DNA of 64,000 bases, taken from Limnohabitans sp. Jir61 (lineage in GTDB: Bacteria; Pseudomonadota; Gammaproteobacteria; Burkholderiales; Burkholderiaceae_C). Of the stretch, positions 1 to 7,987 are shown piece after piece; positions within the stretch are counted from its first letter, which is position 1; each line of letters begins with the position of its first letter. A model generated the notes under the pieces. That model did no database searches, was not told where the DNA came from, and saw only the letters and a list, made by a program, of their open reading frames with translations. The stretch covers positions 124,001 through 188,000 of the forward strand of contig NZ_NESD01000001.1 of NCBI RefSeq assembly GCF_003063545.1, given 5' to 3'. The position numbers and the translations under genes are program-made.

Positions 1-538
1 TCAGGCCATGACGGGGGTCACACATCAGCACCACGGCGCGCAGGTTGGGGCGGGTGAGCAAGTAGTTTGCCATCACTTGTTGCCAGCGAATCTTGTCTTG
101 CTTAGGCACAGCGGCGTAGCCGTAGCCTGGCAAGTCTGCCAGAACAGCGTCTGTCTTGCCTTGGCGGCCCATTGCAAACAAGTTGATGTGTTGCGTGCGG
201 CCTGGTGTTTTGGATGCATAGGCCAAGCGCTTTTGTTGCGTCAGCACGTTGATACAGGTCGATTTACCGGCGTTCGAGCGACCCACAAACGCAATTTCGG
301 GCAAATCGTAGGTGGGCAGGTGGTGCAACTGGGCCGCAGTGGTTAAAAACCGCGCGGTGTGCAGCCATCCCATGGCATATTTGGCTTGGTCGGCGGGACT
401 TAACAGTTCGAAAGCGGCTTTGGCAGCAGCACGATCGGCTTCTCGTTGGGCCTCAAATTCAGCGTTCAAGACCGCAATTTCGGGCACCTCAGGGTTGTCA
501 ATAGGGGCTTGGGTGTCATGTGGGTCAGGCTGGTTCAT
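1..538 (-). CDS. engB: Ribosome biogenesis GTPase EngB/YsxC, partial (C-terminus beyond window)
   Basis: Small TRAFAC GTPase needed for 50S subunit assembly. The reverse frame from the ATG at 538 runs open to base 1 (179 residues). G1/Walker A reads GRSNAGKST (about 86-94), the G2 threonine lies in SKTPGRTQ (about 109-116) and G3 is DLPG (135-138) followed by YGYA, a YihA/EngB signature. The N-terminus carries about 55 residues more than the E. coli protein before the G domain, rich in Ala and Glu. The NKxD motif would lie off the left edge. It is divergent from the cytochrome c4 gene with about 60 nt between them. Confidence 0.93.
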   Translation of the reverse strand, partial: MNQPDPHDTQAPIDNPEVPEIAVLNAEFEAQREADRAAAKAAFELLSPADQAKYAMGWLHTARFLTTAAQLHHLPTYDLPEIAFVGRSNAGKSTCINVLTQQKRLAYASKTPGRTQHINLFAMGRQGKTDAVLADLPGYGYAAVPKQDKIRWQQVMANYLLTRPNLRAVVLMCDPRHGL

Positions 539-601
539 ACGGCATTGTAGAATCACCGCAGTTTTTCGACGTCTTTGAGACCCCTTAACCAAAGAATACT
601 T

Positions 602-1258
602 ATGAAGCTGATTGCCTCCTTGTTGATCGCCGCCGCCTTGGTGGCCCCCGCCCTTTCTCACGCTGCTGAGCCAGCAGCGCCTGCTGCCAAGGCCGATTTG
701 GCCAAAGGTGAAGCCACCTACAACACCATTTGCGCTGCTTGCCACGGTGCAGAGGGCAATTCTGGTGTTCCTGCTTACCCTAAGCTGGCGCAACAACACC
801 CAGACTACTTGGTCAAGCAATTGCAAGAGTTCAAATCTGGCAAGCGTACCAACCCCATCATGATGGGCATGGCTGCAGGTTTGTCTGATGCCGATATGAA
901 GAACGTGGCCGCATGGTTGGGCACCAAAACATCGGCTGCTAACTTCGCCAAAGAAAAAGACTTGGTGGTGTTGGGCGAGCGCATCTACCGCGGTGGCGTG
1001 GCCGACCGCCAAATCGCTGCTTGCGCCGGTTGCCACAACCCCACAGGTGCTGGCATTCCAGCCCAATACCCACGCTTGGCCGGCCAACACGCCGACTACA
1101 CCATGGCTCAGTTGACATCATTCCGTGAACACGGCAACCGTGGCGCAGGCCAACCTAGCGTGGGCCGCGGTAACAGCGCTCAAATGAGCGGTGTGGCTGC
1201 AAAGCTCAACGACCGTGAAATCAAAGCCGTGGCGGACTACGTCGCTGGTTTGCGTTAA
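602..1258 (+). CDS. Diheme cytochrome c4, periplasmic
   Basis: 218-residue c-type cytochrome. A Sec signal peptide (residues 1-22, ending SHAA) is followed by two homologous c domains with heme sites CAACH (44-48) and CAGCH (141-145). Met-rich segments after each site (near 87-90 and near 200) could supply the axial methionines. This two-domain layout is that of cytochrome c4, which carries electrons from the bc1 complex to terminal oxidases; petABC lies at 45.1 kb. The ATG at 602 is chosen because it places the signal peptide at the N-terminus; the frame extends 9 codons upstream without adding a plausible leader. A terminator follows at 1281. Confidence 0.93.
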   Translation: MKLIASLLIAAALVAPALSHAAEPAAPAAKADLAKGEATYNTICAACHGAEGNSGVPAYPKLAQQHPDYLVKQLQEFKSGKRTNPIMMGMAAGLSDADMKNVAAWLGTKTSAANFAKEKDLVVLGERIYRGGVADRQIAACAGCHNPTGAGIPAQYPRLAGQHADYTMAQLTSFREHGNRGAGQPSVGRGNSAQMSGVAAKLNDREIKAVADYVAGLR

Positions 1259-1280
1259 TTCATCGCTTCACGCGCCCCTG

Positions 1281-1307
1281 AAAAGCTGGCCTTGTGCCAG
1301 CTTTTTT
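1281..1307 (+). terminator. Intrinsic terminator after cytochrome c4
   Basis: Inverted repeat AAAAGCTGG / CCAGCTTTT with a 7-nt loop, running into a T tract, 22 nt after the cytochrome c4 stop codon. Confidence 0.85.
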
Positions 1308-1399
1308 GTTTTCTGCGTGAAGGTCATTGCGTGCTTGGCGTGTGGTCATGTTGACTTTGCCTCACAATACGAAAACTTTTTAATACAAAGGAAGTTCTT

Positions 1400-2422
1400 G
1401 TGCGCTTCGATCAATTTTTAAACAGCTCGGACTCAGGTTTTGTTCATCCGCTGAGCAGCGAAATCACGCCGCAAACTGTGTATACCGAGCGACGCGAGTG
1501 GCTCAAGCAAATAGCTGCAGGTGCGGCAGGCCTGTCGATGGCTGCGTGGGCTTCACGTGAAGCCTTTGCACAAACACCTAGCGAAGTCGTGGTGCGCCCT
1601 GGCAAGTTGGCCCCGTTGACAGGCGCAGTGAGCCGTGTCAGTGGTGCCAACACGATGGAAAAAATCACCACCTACGCTGACGCGAGCAGCTACAACAACT
1701 TCTACGAATTCGGCACGGATAAATCAGACCCTGCCAAATACGCTCACACGCTGCAAACCAAACCGTGGACGGTCGAGGTGGAGGGGCTTGTTAAGAAGCC
1801 TGCACGTTTTGACTTAGACGACCTGCTCAAACTTAGCCCTATGGAAGAGCGTATTTATCGTTTGCGTTGCGTGGAAGGCTGGTCGATGGTGGTGCCGTGG
1901 GTGGGTTATTCGTTGGCTGAACTCATCAAGCGCGTGGAGCCTTTGGGCAGCGCCAAGTATGTGGAGTTCATCACCCAAGCCGATCCCAAAACCATGCCCG
2001 GTGTGCGCTCGCGCGTGCTCGATTGGCCCTACGTCGAAGGCCTGCGCATGGACGAGGCCATGCACCCCCTCACGCTGCTGAGCTTTGGTATGTACGGCGA
2101 AGTGCTTCCCAATCAAAACGGCGCACCTGTGCGCTTGGTAGTGCCATGGAAATACGGCTTCAAAAGCGCCAAGAGCTTGGTGAAGATCCGCTTTGTGGAG
2201 AAGCAACCCATCAACTCATGGGGCCGCTCAGCCCCGCAAGAGTACGGTTTTTATTCCAACGTGAACCCGAACGTCAGCCACCCGCGCTGGAGCCAAGCCA
2301 CCGAGCGTCGCATTGGCGAAGACGGCTTGTTTGCCAAGAAGCGAAAGACTCTCATGTTCAACGGCTACGAAGCCCAAGTGGGTCAGCTCTACACAGGCAT
2401 GGACCTGAGTAAGTTTTATTGA
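1400..2422 (+). CDS. msrP: Protein-methionine-sulfoxide reductase catalytic subunit MsrP (YedY)
   Basis: Periplasmic molybdenum-cofactor enzyme that repairs oxidised methionines in envelope proteins, 340 residues. A Tat signal is visible: ERREWLKQ (30-37) followed by a hydrophobic Ala/Gly stretch and a cleavage-like AFAQ near 55-58. The Mo-ligand cysteine is C157 in RLRCVEGW. The start is GTG at 1400 with AAAGGAAG about 6 nt upstream; no in-frame ATG lies before the Tat motif. The gene is followed one base later by msrQ, its membrane electron donor, so the pair is an operon. Export would use the TatABC encoded at 40.0-41.5 kb. Confidence 0.95.
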   Translation: MRFDQFLNSSDSGFVHPLSSEITPQTVYTERREWLKQIAAGAAGLSMAAWASREAFAQTPSEVVVRPGKLAPLTGAVSRVSGANTMEKITTYADASSYNNFYEFGTDKSDPAKYAHTLQTKPWTVEVEGLVKKPARFDLDDLLKLSPMEERIYRLRCVEGWSMVVPWVGYSLAELIKRVEPLGSAKYVEFITQADPKTMPGVRSRVLDWPYVEGLRMDEAMHPLTLLSFGMYGEVLPNQNGAPVRLVVPWKYGFKSAKSLVKIRFVEKQPINSWGRSAPQEYGFYSNVNPNVSHPRWSQATERRIGEDGLFAKKRKTLMFNGYEAQVGQLYTGMDLSKFY

Positions 2423-2423
2423 G

Positions 2424-3065
2424 GTGCCATCCGTATTGCGCCAAGCCCTGAAACACCGCAGCGCTAAGTCTGTGCTGTGGCTCTTGTGCAGCTTGCCCTT
2501 TGCTTGGTTGGTGTGGGGTGCTGCGAACGACGCTTTAGGGGCAAATCCCGCTGAGTATTTGATTCGCGCCACGGGGGACTGGACGTTGCGCCTGTTGTGC
2601 GTCACCTTGGCTGTCACTCCGTTGCGTGTGATGTTTGGCTTGCCCGAACTCGCCAAGCTGCGGCGCATGCTGGGCTTGTTCACCTACTTTTATGTCGTGT
2701 TGCATTTACTTTGCTACAGCTGGCTCGACATGGGCTTTGAGTGGGGCGATATTGCGGCTGATATCGCTAAGCGCCCATTCATCTTGGTGGGCTTTAGTGC
2801 GTTTGTGCTGCTCACACCTTTGGCGTTGACTTCATTCAACCGCTCCATTCGTTGGCTAGGTGCCAAACGTTGGCAGTGGTTGCATCGGCTTGTGTATGTG
2901 GTTGCGCTGCTAGCGGTGTTGCACTTTTTTTGGATGCGGGCGGGGAAGAGCAACTTTGCTGAGGTGTTTGTTTATGCCTCGGTTTTGCTTGTGTTGCTCG
3001 CTTGGCGTGTTGTTCACTCTTCTTTGTGGCGCCGTTTGTTTAGCTCGGGTGGCTTCACTCGCTGA
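2424..3065 (+). CDS. msrQ: Heme-binding membrane subunit MsrQ (YedZ)
   Basis: 213-residue integral membrane b-type cytochrome that passes quinol-derived electrons to MsrP. Several hydrophobic helices are visible, with helix-borne histidines (VVLHLLCY, WLHRLVYV, AVLHFFW) that fit heme ligation in the ferric reductase-like family. It starts at a GTG one base after the msrP stop, indicating translational coupling. The stop codon (3063-3065) overlaps the left arm of a perfect 23-bp inverted repeat. Confidence 0.92.
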   Translation: MPSVLRQALKHRSAKSVLWLLCSLPFAWLVWGAANDALGANPAEYLIRATGDWTLRLLCVTLAVTPLRVMFGLPELAKLRRMLGLFTYFYVVLHLLCYSWLDMGFEWGDIAADIAKRPFILVGFSAFVLLTPLALTSFNRSIRWLGAKRWQWLHRLVYVVALLAVLHFFWMRAGKSNFAEVFVYASVLLVLLAWRVVHSSLWRRLFSSGGFTR

Positions 3066-3143
3066 TGTGGCTACGGGTGTGCGGCCGCTTCTTCATGCTG
3101 GAGTACCAGAAATCGTCAGGGGCCGCACACCCGTAGCCACATC
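3064..3143. repeat. Perfect 23-bp inverted repeat with 34-nt loop
   Basis: Left arm 3064-3086 and right arm 3121-3143 are exact reverse complements, both containing the core CTACGGGTGTGCGG or its complement; the loop is 3087-3120. Pairing stops cleanly at both arm ends. No T tract follows, so it is not a standard intrinsic terminator, although a strong RNA hairpin at the end of msrQ could still stabilise or stop the transcript. A 12-bp match to the right arm (CCCGTAGCCACA) occurs inside the MFS gene at about 15139-15150. Confidence 0.9.
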
Positions 3144-3383
3144 GGGGTGTTGGTTGTGAATCGATTCAGGCCGAATTTGTTTGCATTTAAGTGCAATGAC
3201 TCATGTTGAATTTAGCTTGCGCCGTTCATAAAGCTAACGAGTGCCGTCAAAGAAGTTGATCCACCGTGTAGATAAGCCCGAAGCCACGGCGAGCTGTCAG
3301 TGCCTGACTTGGCGACATTCGTCGCGCAGCGATGGGAGCCATGGCAGGTGCTGGCTGATCGTCGTGGCGGAGCGAAAGAGCCC

Positions 3384-3431
3384 ACACGAACACACGAACA
3401 CACGAACACACGAACACACGAACACACGAAC
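3384..3431. repeat. Tandem repeat, six exact copies of ACACGAAC
   Basis: Six head-to-tail 8-bp units with no mismatch, preceded by a partial unit and ended by CGTAC. The period is not a multiple of three and the array is outside genes, so it is a simple-sequence tract that could vary in copy number by slippage. Confidence 0.95.
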
Positions 3432-3450
3432 GTACAAACAGTCGCAAAAG

Positions 3451-3478
3451 AAAAAGCGAGCCCAAGAGCTCGCTTTGA
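3451..3478 (-). terminator. Intrinsic terminator of lptM-lysA
   Basis: Read on the minus strand: AAAGCGAGC, a 6-nt loop, GCTCGCTTT, then a T-rich run, 20-odd nt after the lysA stop. Confidence 0.85.
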
Positions 3479-3497
3479 AAGTGGGGAGATAAAAGAC

Positions 3498-4775
3498 TCA
3501 GCGAACCAACGACTCGCAAGCTATCTGATCCGCCACCGTCTCACGACGACGAATCACATGCGCCTGAGTGCCGTCGACCAAAATCTCAGCCGCGCGGCCA
3601 CGTGTGTTGTAGTTGCTAGACATCGCCACGCAATAAGCACCGGTGGACAGCACAGCCAACAAGTCACCCGACTGCACGGTGAGTTGACGGTCACGGCCCA
3701 ACCAGTCGCCGCTCTCGCACACAGGGCCCACCACGTCATACGTCACTGCATCACCTGAGCGTGCAGACACAGGTACGATTTGGTGAAAGGCTTCGTACAT
3801 CGCAGGGCGAGGCAGGTCGTTCATCGCCGCATCGACGATGCAAAAGTTCTTTTGCTCGCCAGGCTTCAAGTACAGTACTTCGGTCAAACACACGCCTGCA
3901 TTGCCTACAAGTGAACGACCAGGCTCAATCATCAGCTGGCGTTGGCCGTAGCCGCGTGCATCCAGCTTGGCCAGCAGTTGCGCCCACAGCTCGTCTGCAG
4001 CAGGCGGCGTGTCACCGTTGTAGTTGATGCCCAAGCCGCCGCCAAAGTCGATGTGGTGAATGGCAATGCCTGCGGCTTCGATGGCTTGCACGAGGTCCAA
4101 CACGCGATCCATCGCATCGAGGTAGGGCGTGGACTCGGTGATTTGCGAACCGATGTGGCAGTCAATACCTGTGACTTGAAGTCCGGGCAAGCTGGCGGCG
4201 CGTTGGTAGGTGGCCAAGGCGCGTTCGTGCGCCACGCCAAATTTGTTACCTTTGAGTCCGGTGGAGATGTAGGGGTGCGTTTTAGCGTCTACGTTGGGGT
4301 TGACGCGAATGCTGATGGGTGCACGTTTGCCCATGCTTTGTGCCACGTCGCTCAACACTTCCAGCTCGGCTTCGCTCTCCACGTTGAAGCAGGCGATGCC
4401 CACTTCCAACGCCTTGCGCATTTCGGCGCGTGTTTTGCCCACGCCGGAGAAGATGACTTTTGAAACATCGCCACCCGCCGCGATCACACGGTCTAGCTCG
4501 CCGCCCGACACGATGTCAAAGCCGCAACCTGCTTGCGCAAACACTTGCAATACAGCGAGTGATGAGTTGGCCTTCATGGCATAGCAAATGCGTGCGTTGC
4601 GGCCTGCAAAGCCGCGTTGGTAGGCCGCAAGTGCGCTTAGCATGGCGGCTTTGGAATACACAAACAAGGGTGTGCCGTGAGCGTGTGCGAGGTCGGCCAG
4701 TTTGACGCCTTCCAAATACAAATCGTTGTTCTGTGTGGCCACAAAGGGCGCACCGGCAAGCGTGGTGTGTGTCAT
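3498..4775 (-). CDS. lysA: Diaminopimelate decarboxylase
   Basis: Pyridoxal-phosphate enzyme converting meso-diaminopimelate to L-lysine, the last step of lysine synthesis, 425 residues. The N-terminal alanine-racemase-like barrel carries the PLP lysine K68 in CYAMKAN; a Gly-rich phosphate-binding segment reads FGGGLGINY. The C-terminal beta domain has EPGRSLVGNAG and CESGDWLG, whose Cys lies at the dimer active site. The gene follows lptM by 18 nt in the same operon, the usual proteobacterial order, and ends at an intrinsic terminator. Confidence 0.96.
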   Translation of the reverse strand: MTHTTLAGAPFVATQNNDLYLEGVKLADLAHAHGTPLFVYSKAAMLSALAAYQRGFAGRNARICYAMKANSSLAVLQVFAQAGCGFDIVSGGELDRVIAAGGDVSKVIFSGVGKTRAEMRKALEVGIACFNVESEAELEVLSDVAQSMGKRAPISIRVNPNVDAKTHPYISTGLKGNKFGVAHERALATYQRAASLPGLQVTGIDCHIGSQITESTPYLDAMDRVLDLVQAIEAAGIAIHHIDFGGGLGINYNGDTPPAADELWAQLLAKLDARGYGQRQLMIEPGRSLVGNAGVCLTEVLYLKPGEQKNFCIVDAAMNDLPRPAMYEAFHQIVPVSARSGDAVTYDVVGPVCESGDWLGRDRQLTVQSGDLLAVLSTGAYCVAMSSNYNTRGRAAEILVDGTQAHVIRRRETVADQIACESLVR

Positions 4776-4793
4776 CAGACGGCTCTTGAAAAG

Positions 4794-5099
4794 TTAACGA
4801 CCCGTCGCGGCGGGCGCAGCGGTGGCAGGGGATGTTGTGGTGGACTGAGTCGCAGGCGAGGCTGTCGTACCAGATGTGGGGGACGATGCTGCGCCGGTCG
4901 CTGGCGTCGGTGCATTGCCAGGCAACTGGCGACGCACAATATCGGGTAAGGTGGCCCGCTGTTTGAATTCAGGGTCGTTGGGCATGTACAGATTGCCTTT
5001 TTGACCGCATGCTGTCAATGCAAGCAAAACGTATAGCGCAGAGGCCACACACGCACGAAGGCTGGCGCCCCTGACTAAAATCTTTTGTTGAATACCCAT
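4794..5099 (-). CDS. lptM: LptM-type small lipoprotein (LPS translocon assembly factor)
   Basis: 101-residue lipoprotein. A short charged N-terminus and hydrophobic segment end in lipobox LTAC-G with lipidated C31, followed by the family motif GQKGNLYMP. The remaining ~55 residues are low-complexity Ala/Thr/Pro/Ser. LptM (formerly YifL) helps LptD mature in the outer membrane. The ATG at 5099 is chosen because it gives a proper lipoprotein signal; the frame continues upstream but there overlaps cyaY. It is head-to-head with cyaY (13 nt apart), so the two promoters must overlap the opposite coding regions. Confidence 0.85.
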   Translation of the reverse strand: MGIQQKILVRGASLRACVASALYVLLALTACGQKGNLYMPNDPEFKQRATLPDIVRRQLPGNAPTPATGAASSPTSGTTASPATQSTTTSPATAAPAATGR

Positions 5100-5112
5100 G
5101 GCGTAAATTGTA

Positions 5113-5442
5113 ATGACCGATCTCGAATTCTTAGACCGCGCGGAACTTCTTCTCAAAGCTGTTGAGTTGGCCTGCGACCGCATCAATGATGAAGGCGAAG
5201 CCGATATCGACAACCAGCGCGTTGGCGGGATGATCACACTCACCTTTGAGAATAAAAGCCAAATCATCATCAATCTGCAAAAGCCCTTGCACGAGGTGTG
5301 GTTAGCGGCTCGCTCGGGGGGGTATCACTTCAAGTTTGATGGCGCGCAGTGGGCCGACACAAAAGGCCAGGGTGAATTTTTTGAGCACTTAAGCAAAGAC
5401 GCCAGCACTCAAACTGGGCTGGCGCTTGTCTTTCACGCGTAA
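5113..5442 (+). CDS. cyaY: Frataxin-like iron-binding protein CyaY
   Basis: 109 residues, the normal bacterial frataxin length. The acidic N-terminal helix ([16 protein letters not shown]) and strand motifs such as [10 protein letters not shown] and [16 protein letters not shown] are characteristic. CyaY binds iron and modulates IscS-dependent Fe-S cluster assembly. Its position beside lptM-lysA is conserved in proteobacteria. It ends at a terminator shared with convergent mrcA. Confidence 0.93.
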   Translation: MTDLEFLDRAELLLKAVELACDRINDEGEADIDNQRVGGMITLTFENKSQIIINLQKPLHEVWLAARSGGYHFKFDGAQWADTKGQGEFFEHLSKDASTQTGLALVFHA

Positions 5443-5462
5443 TTTCAAAATGTCACTAAGAA

Positions 5463-5487
5463 ACAAGGGCGCTATCAGCGCCCTTGT
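5463..5487. terminator. Bidirectional terminator between cyaY and mrcA
   Basis: 11-bp perfect stem ACAAGGGCGCT / AGCGCCCTTGT with a 3-nt loop, between convergent genes, flanked by T-rich sequence on the plus side and A-rich sequence on the left (a U tract for the minus strand). Confidence 0.85.
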
Positions 5488-5489
5488 TG

Positions 5490-7865
5490 TTAGTTTTTGA
5501 ATAAATCGAGAATCTTTTTCTTCTCGTCGTTGGCTGGCAGTTGTTCATTGCCGCCGGCAGGCTTGCTTTCCATTCCTAGGCTGCTCACGCCGCCACCTTT
5601 GCTGAACTCGCTATAAACCCAGTCGCCGCTTTCATGGTTCAGGCCTGCGGGCGGTGTGGGCTCTGCAATTGGGACGTTTTGCAAAGCGTGTTGCATGTAG
5701 CTGATCCACACCGGCAAGCTCAAACCGCCGCCAGTTTCACGGTCACCCAGTTTGCGAGGCGTGTCGTAGCCGATCCAAGTAACAGCTGTGAGCGTGGGGT
5801 GGTAGCCCGCAAACCAAGCGTCCATCGAGTCGTTGGTGGTACCTGTTTTGCCGTAAATGTCTGAGCGCTTGAGCGTGGCTTGTGCGCGAGCCGCCGTGCC
5901 TGAGCGTGTGACTTCTTGCAGCAAGCTGGTCATCACAAAGGCGTTGCGAGCATCAATGGCGCGGGCAGACTCTTCCAATGGAGGAGGGGTGAATTCAGAC
6001 AACACCTTGCCCATTTGGTCGGTCACCTTGCTGACGAGAAAGGGGTTCACGCGGTAGCCGCCGTTGGCAAACACCGAATAGCCCGACGCCATCTGCATCG
6101 GCGTCACTGAGCCCGCACCGAGTGCCATTGTCAGGTAGGGCGGGTGCTTTTCGGCGTCAAAACCAAACTGGGCAATCCAATCTTGTGCGTTTTGCGCACC
6201 CACGGCTTGCAACACACGAATCGAAATCATGTTTTTCGATTTGGCCAAACCTTTGCGTAAAGTCATGGGGCCTTCAAATGTGCCATCGTAGTTTTTGGGT
6301 TCCCACGGTTGGCCACCCGTCACGCTGGCGTCAAAAAACAAGGGTGCGTCGTTGACCACCGTCATGGGTGTGAAGCCTTTTTCCAAGGCGGCGGAATAGA
6401 TGAAAGGCTTGAAGCTCGAGCCTGGCTGACGCCAAGCTTGGGTCACATGGTTGAACTTGTTTTTGTTGAAGTCAAAGCCACCCACCAGTGCGTGAATTGC
6501 GCCGTCGCGTGGGTCGATGGACACAAACGCGCCTTCCACTTCAGGCAGTTGTGTAATTTCCCAGCCGCCTTTGGCGGTTTGGGTGATGCGCACCAACGCT
6601 CCGGGGCGCAGCTTGATGTTGGGTGCAGCTTTGTCAGATAAACCCGACTGCACAGGCTGCAATCCATCGCCCGTGATTTCTAGCACTTCGCTGTTTTGGC
6701 GCATCACGCGCACTTTTTTGGGCGTAGCTTCAAGCACCACAGCTGCAAGCAGGTCACCTTTGTCGCCTTGCTCAATCAAGGCGTCGTCAATCGCGTCTTC
6801 GAGTTCGGCAGGCTTGGTAGGCAAGTTGATGAAGCGCTCAGGGCCACGGTAGTGTTGGCGACGCTCGTAGTCCATGATCCCGCGGCGCAAAGCAAAGTAA
6901 GCCGCTTGCTGGTCGCTGGCGCGAATGGTGGTGTAAACGTTCAAACCGCGTGTGTAGATCTCTGGGCCGTATTGCGCAAACATCAGCTGACGCGCCATTT
7001 CAGCCACGTAGTCGGCGTGAGTGTTGAGGCTGCTCGTTGCAGTGCGGATCTTCAACTCTTCTTGTTTGGCAGCAACGGCTTGTTCTTTGGTGATGAAGCC
7101 GTTTTCTTCCATGCGCTCAATGATGTAGAGCTGGCGTGCGCGTGCACGCTTGGGGTTGGCAATTGGGTTATAGGCCGATGGTGCTTTAGGCAGGCCTGCC
7201 AGCATGGCGGCTTCGGCGATGCTGATGTTCTTCAGTGGCTTGCCAAAGTAGGCTTCGGATGCAGCAGCAAAACCGTATGCGCGGTTGCCTAAATAAATTT
7301 GGTTCAGATAGATTTCAAAAATCTGATCTTTGCTCAGCATGTGCTCGAGCTTGCTGGTCAGCAAAATTTCATAAATTTTGCGTGTGAAGGTTTTTTCGGA
7401 CGACAGGTAAACGTTACGCGCCACCTGCATCGTGATGGTCGACGCGCCTTGGCTCTTGGCGCGGCCCAAGTTGGCCAAGCCTGCGCGCATCAAACCGATG
7501 TAGTCCACGCCACCGTGTTGGTAAAAGCGAGCATCCTCAATCGCCAGTACCGCGTCTTTCATCACCTTGGGGATGTCTTTGAACGGTGTGAGATTGCGTT
7601 TTTCTTCACCAAACTCGCCAATTTGCGTGCCTTCTACGGAATATACGCGCATCGACAGCTTGGGTCGGTAGTCAGCCAAGTCAGAGACATCTGGCAGTTG
7701 CGGGTAAGCCATGGCCAGCGCAACGGCTACCAGCAGGCCTACTGCCAGCGCCAATGCAGCGCCAATGCCAAAGGTCCATAGCAAGACGTGACCCAATAAA
7801 GAGCGGGGCGCAGCAGGTGCGGCTGTGTGTTCTTTCGAACCTTCGGGGGTGTGGTTTGTCGCCAT
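5490..7865 (-). CDS. mrcA: Penicillin-binding protein 1A, bifunctional peptidoglycan synthase
   Basis: 791-residue class A PBP anchored by one N-terminal transmembrane helix (about 26-52). The GT51 glycosyltransferase domain has catalytic E110 in EDARFYQHGG and the conserved GASTITMQVARN. An OB-like insert lies near 300-430. The transpeptidase domain has SxxK at S483-K486 (PGSSFKPF), SKN at 543-545 and KTGT at 673-676. Divergent placement from pilMNOPQ is conserved in beta- and gammaproteobacteria. A TATAAT (7877-7882, minus) lies only about 12 nt before the ATG, too close for a normal leader, and no clear ribosome-binding site is seen. Confidence 0.96.
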   Translation of the reverse strand: MATNHTPEGSKEHTAAPAAPRSLLGHVLLWTFGIGAALALAVGLLVAVALAMAYPQLPDVSDLADYRPKLSMRVYSVEGTQIGEFGEEKRNLTPFKDIPKVMKDAVLAIEDARFYQHGGVDYIGLMRAGLANLGRAKSQGASTITMQVARNVYLSSEKTFTRKIYEILLTSKLEHMLSKDQIFEIYLNQIYLGNRAYGFAAASEAYFGKPLKNISIAEAAMLAGLPKAPSAYNPIANPKRARARQLYIIERMEENGFITKEQAVAAKQEELKIRTATSSLNTHADYVAEMARQLMFAQYGPEIYTRGLNVYTTIRASDQQAAYFALRRGIMDYERRQHYRGPERFINLPTKPAELEDAIDDALIEQGDKGDLLAAVVLEATPKKVRVMRQNSEVLEITGDGLQPVQSGLSDKAAPNIKLRPGALVRITQTAKGGWEITQLPEVEGAFVSIDPRDGAIHALVGGFDFNKNKFNHVTQAWRQPGSSFKPFIYSAALEKGFTPMTVVNDAPLFFDASVTGGQPWEPKNYDGTFEGPMTLRKGLAKSKNMISIRVLQAVGAQNAQDWIAQFGFDAEKHPPYLTMALGAGSVTPMQMASGYSVFANGGYRVNPFLVSKVTDQMGKVLSEFTPPPLEESARAIDARNAFVMTSLLQEVTRSGTAARAQATLKRSDIYGKTGTTNDSMDAWFAGYHPTLTAVTWIGYDTPRKLGDRETGGGLSLPVWISYMQHALQNVPIAEPTPPAGLNHESGDWVYSEFSKGGGVSSLGMESKPAGGNEQLPANDEKKKILDLFKN

Positions 7866-7935
7866 ATGTGTAGAAGATTATAAAAACACGCTCACATCAC
7901 AAAAGTCTCGAGTCAAACACCTCCGCAGCTGCTTG

Positions 7936-7947
7936 TCAACGCGTTGA
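7936..7947. promoter_or_regulatory. 12-bp palindrome in the mrcA/pilMN divergent region
   Basis: TCAACGCGTTGA is a perfect dyad about 40 nt upstream of the pilMN start. It could be an operator, but no regulator is implied by the sequence. Confidence 0.35.
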
Positions 7948-7987
7948 AATGCAATGCATGCCAACCCTTTTCAAAAGGATGTGTTTC

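Larger units (their letters stand above)
3066..3497. other. Gene-free spacer between convergent msrQ and lysA
   Basis: About 430 nt with no convincing gene. It holds the rest of the 23-bp inverted repeat, a 12-bp palindrome TGAATCGATTCA (3157-3168), a second dyad TTGCA-N6-TGCAA (3181-3196), six exact copies of an 8-bp unit (3384-3431) and the lysA terminator (3451-3478). The readable frames here are short, run through the 8-bp repeat and have no recognisable domain. It may be decayed mobile or repetitive DNA, but that is inference. Confidence 0.6.

Noticed and set aside
3384-3431. Possible CRISPR array
   Set aside because: Units are 8 bp and contiguous, with no spacers and no cas genes.
3212-3519. 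Antisense frames through the 8-bp repeat after lysA
   Set aside because: The low-complexity Cys/Val/Arg peptide comes only from the repeat; nothing domain-like before or after it.
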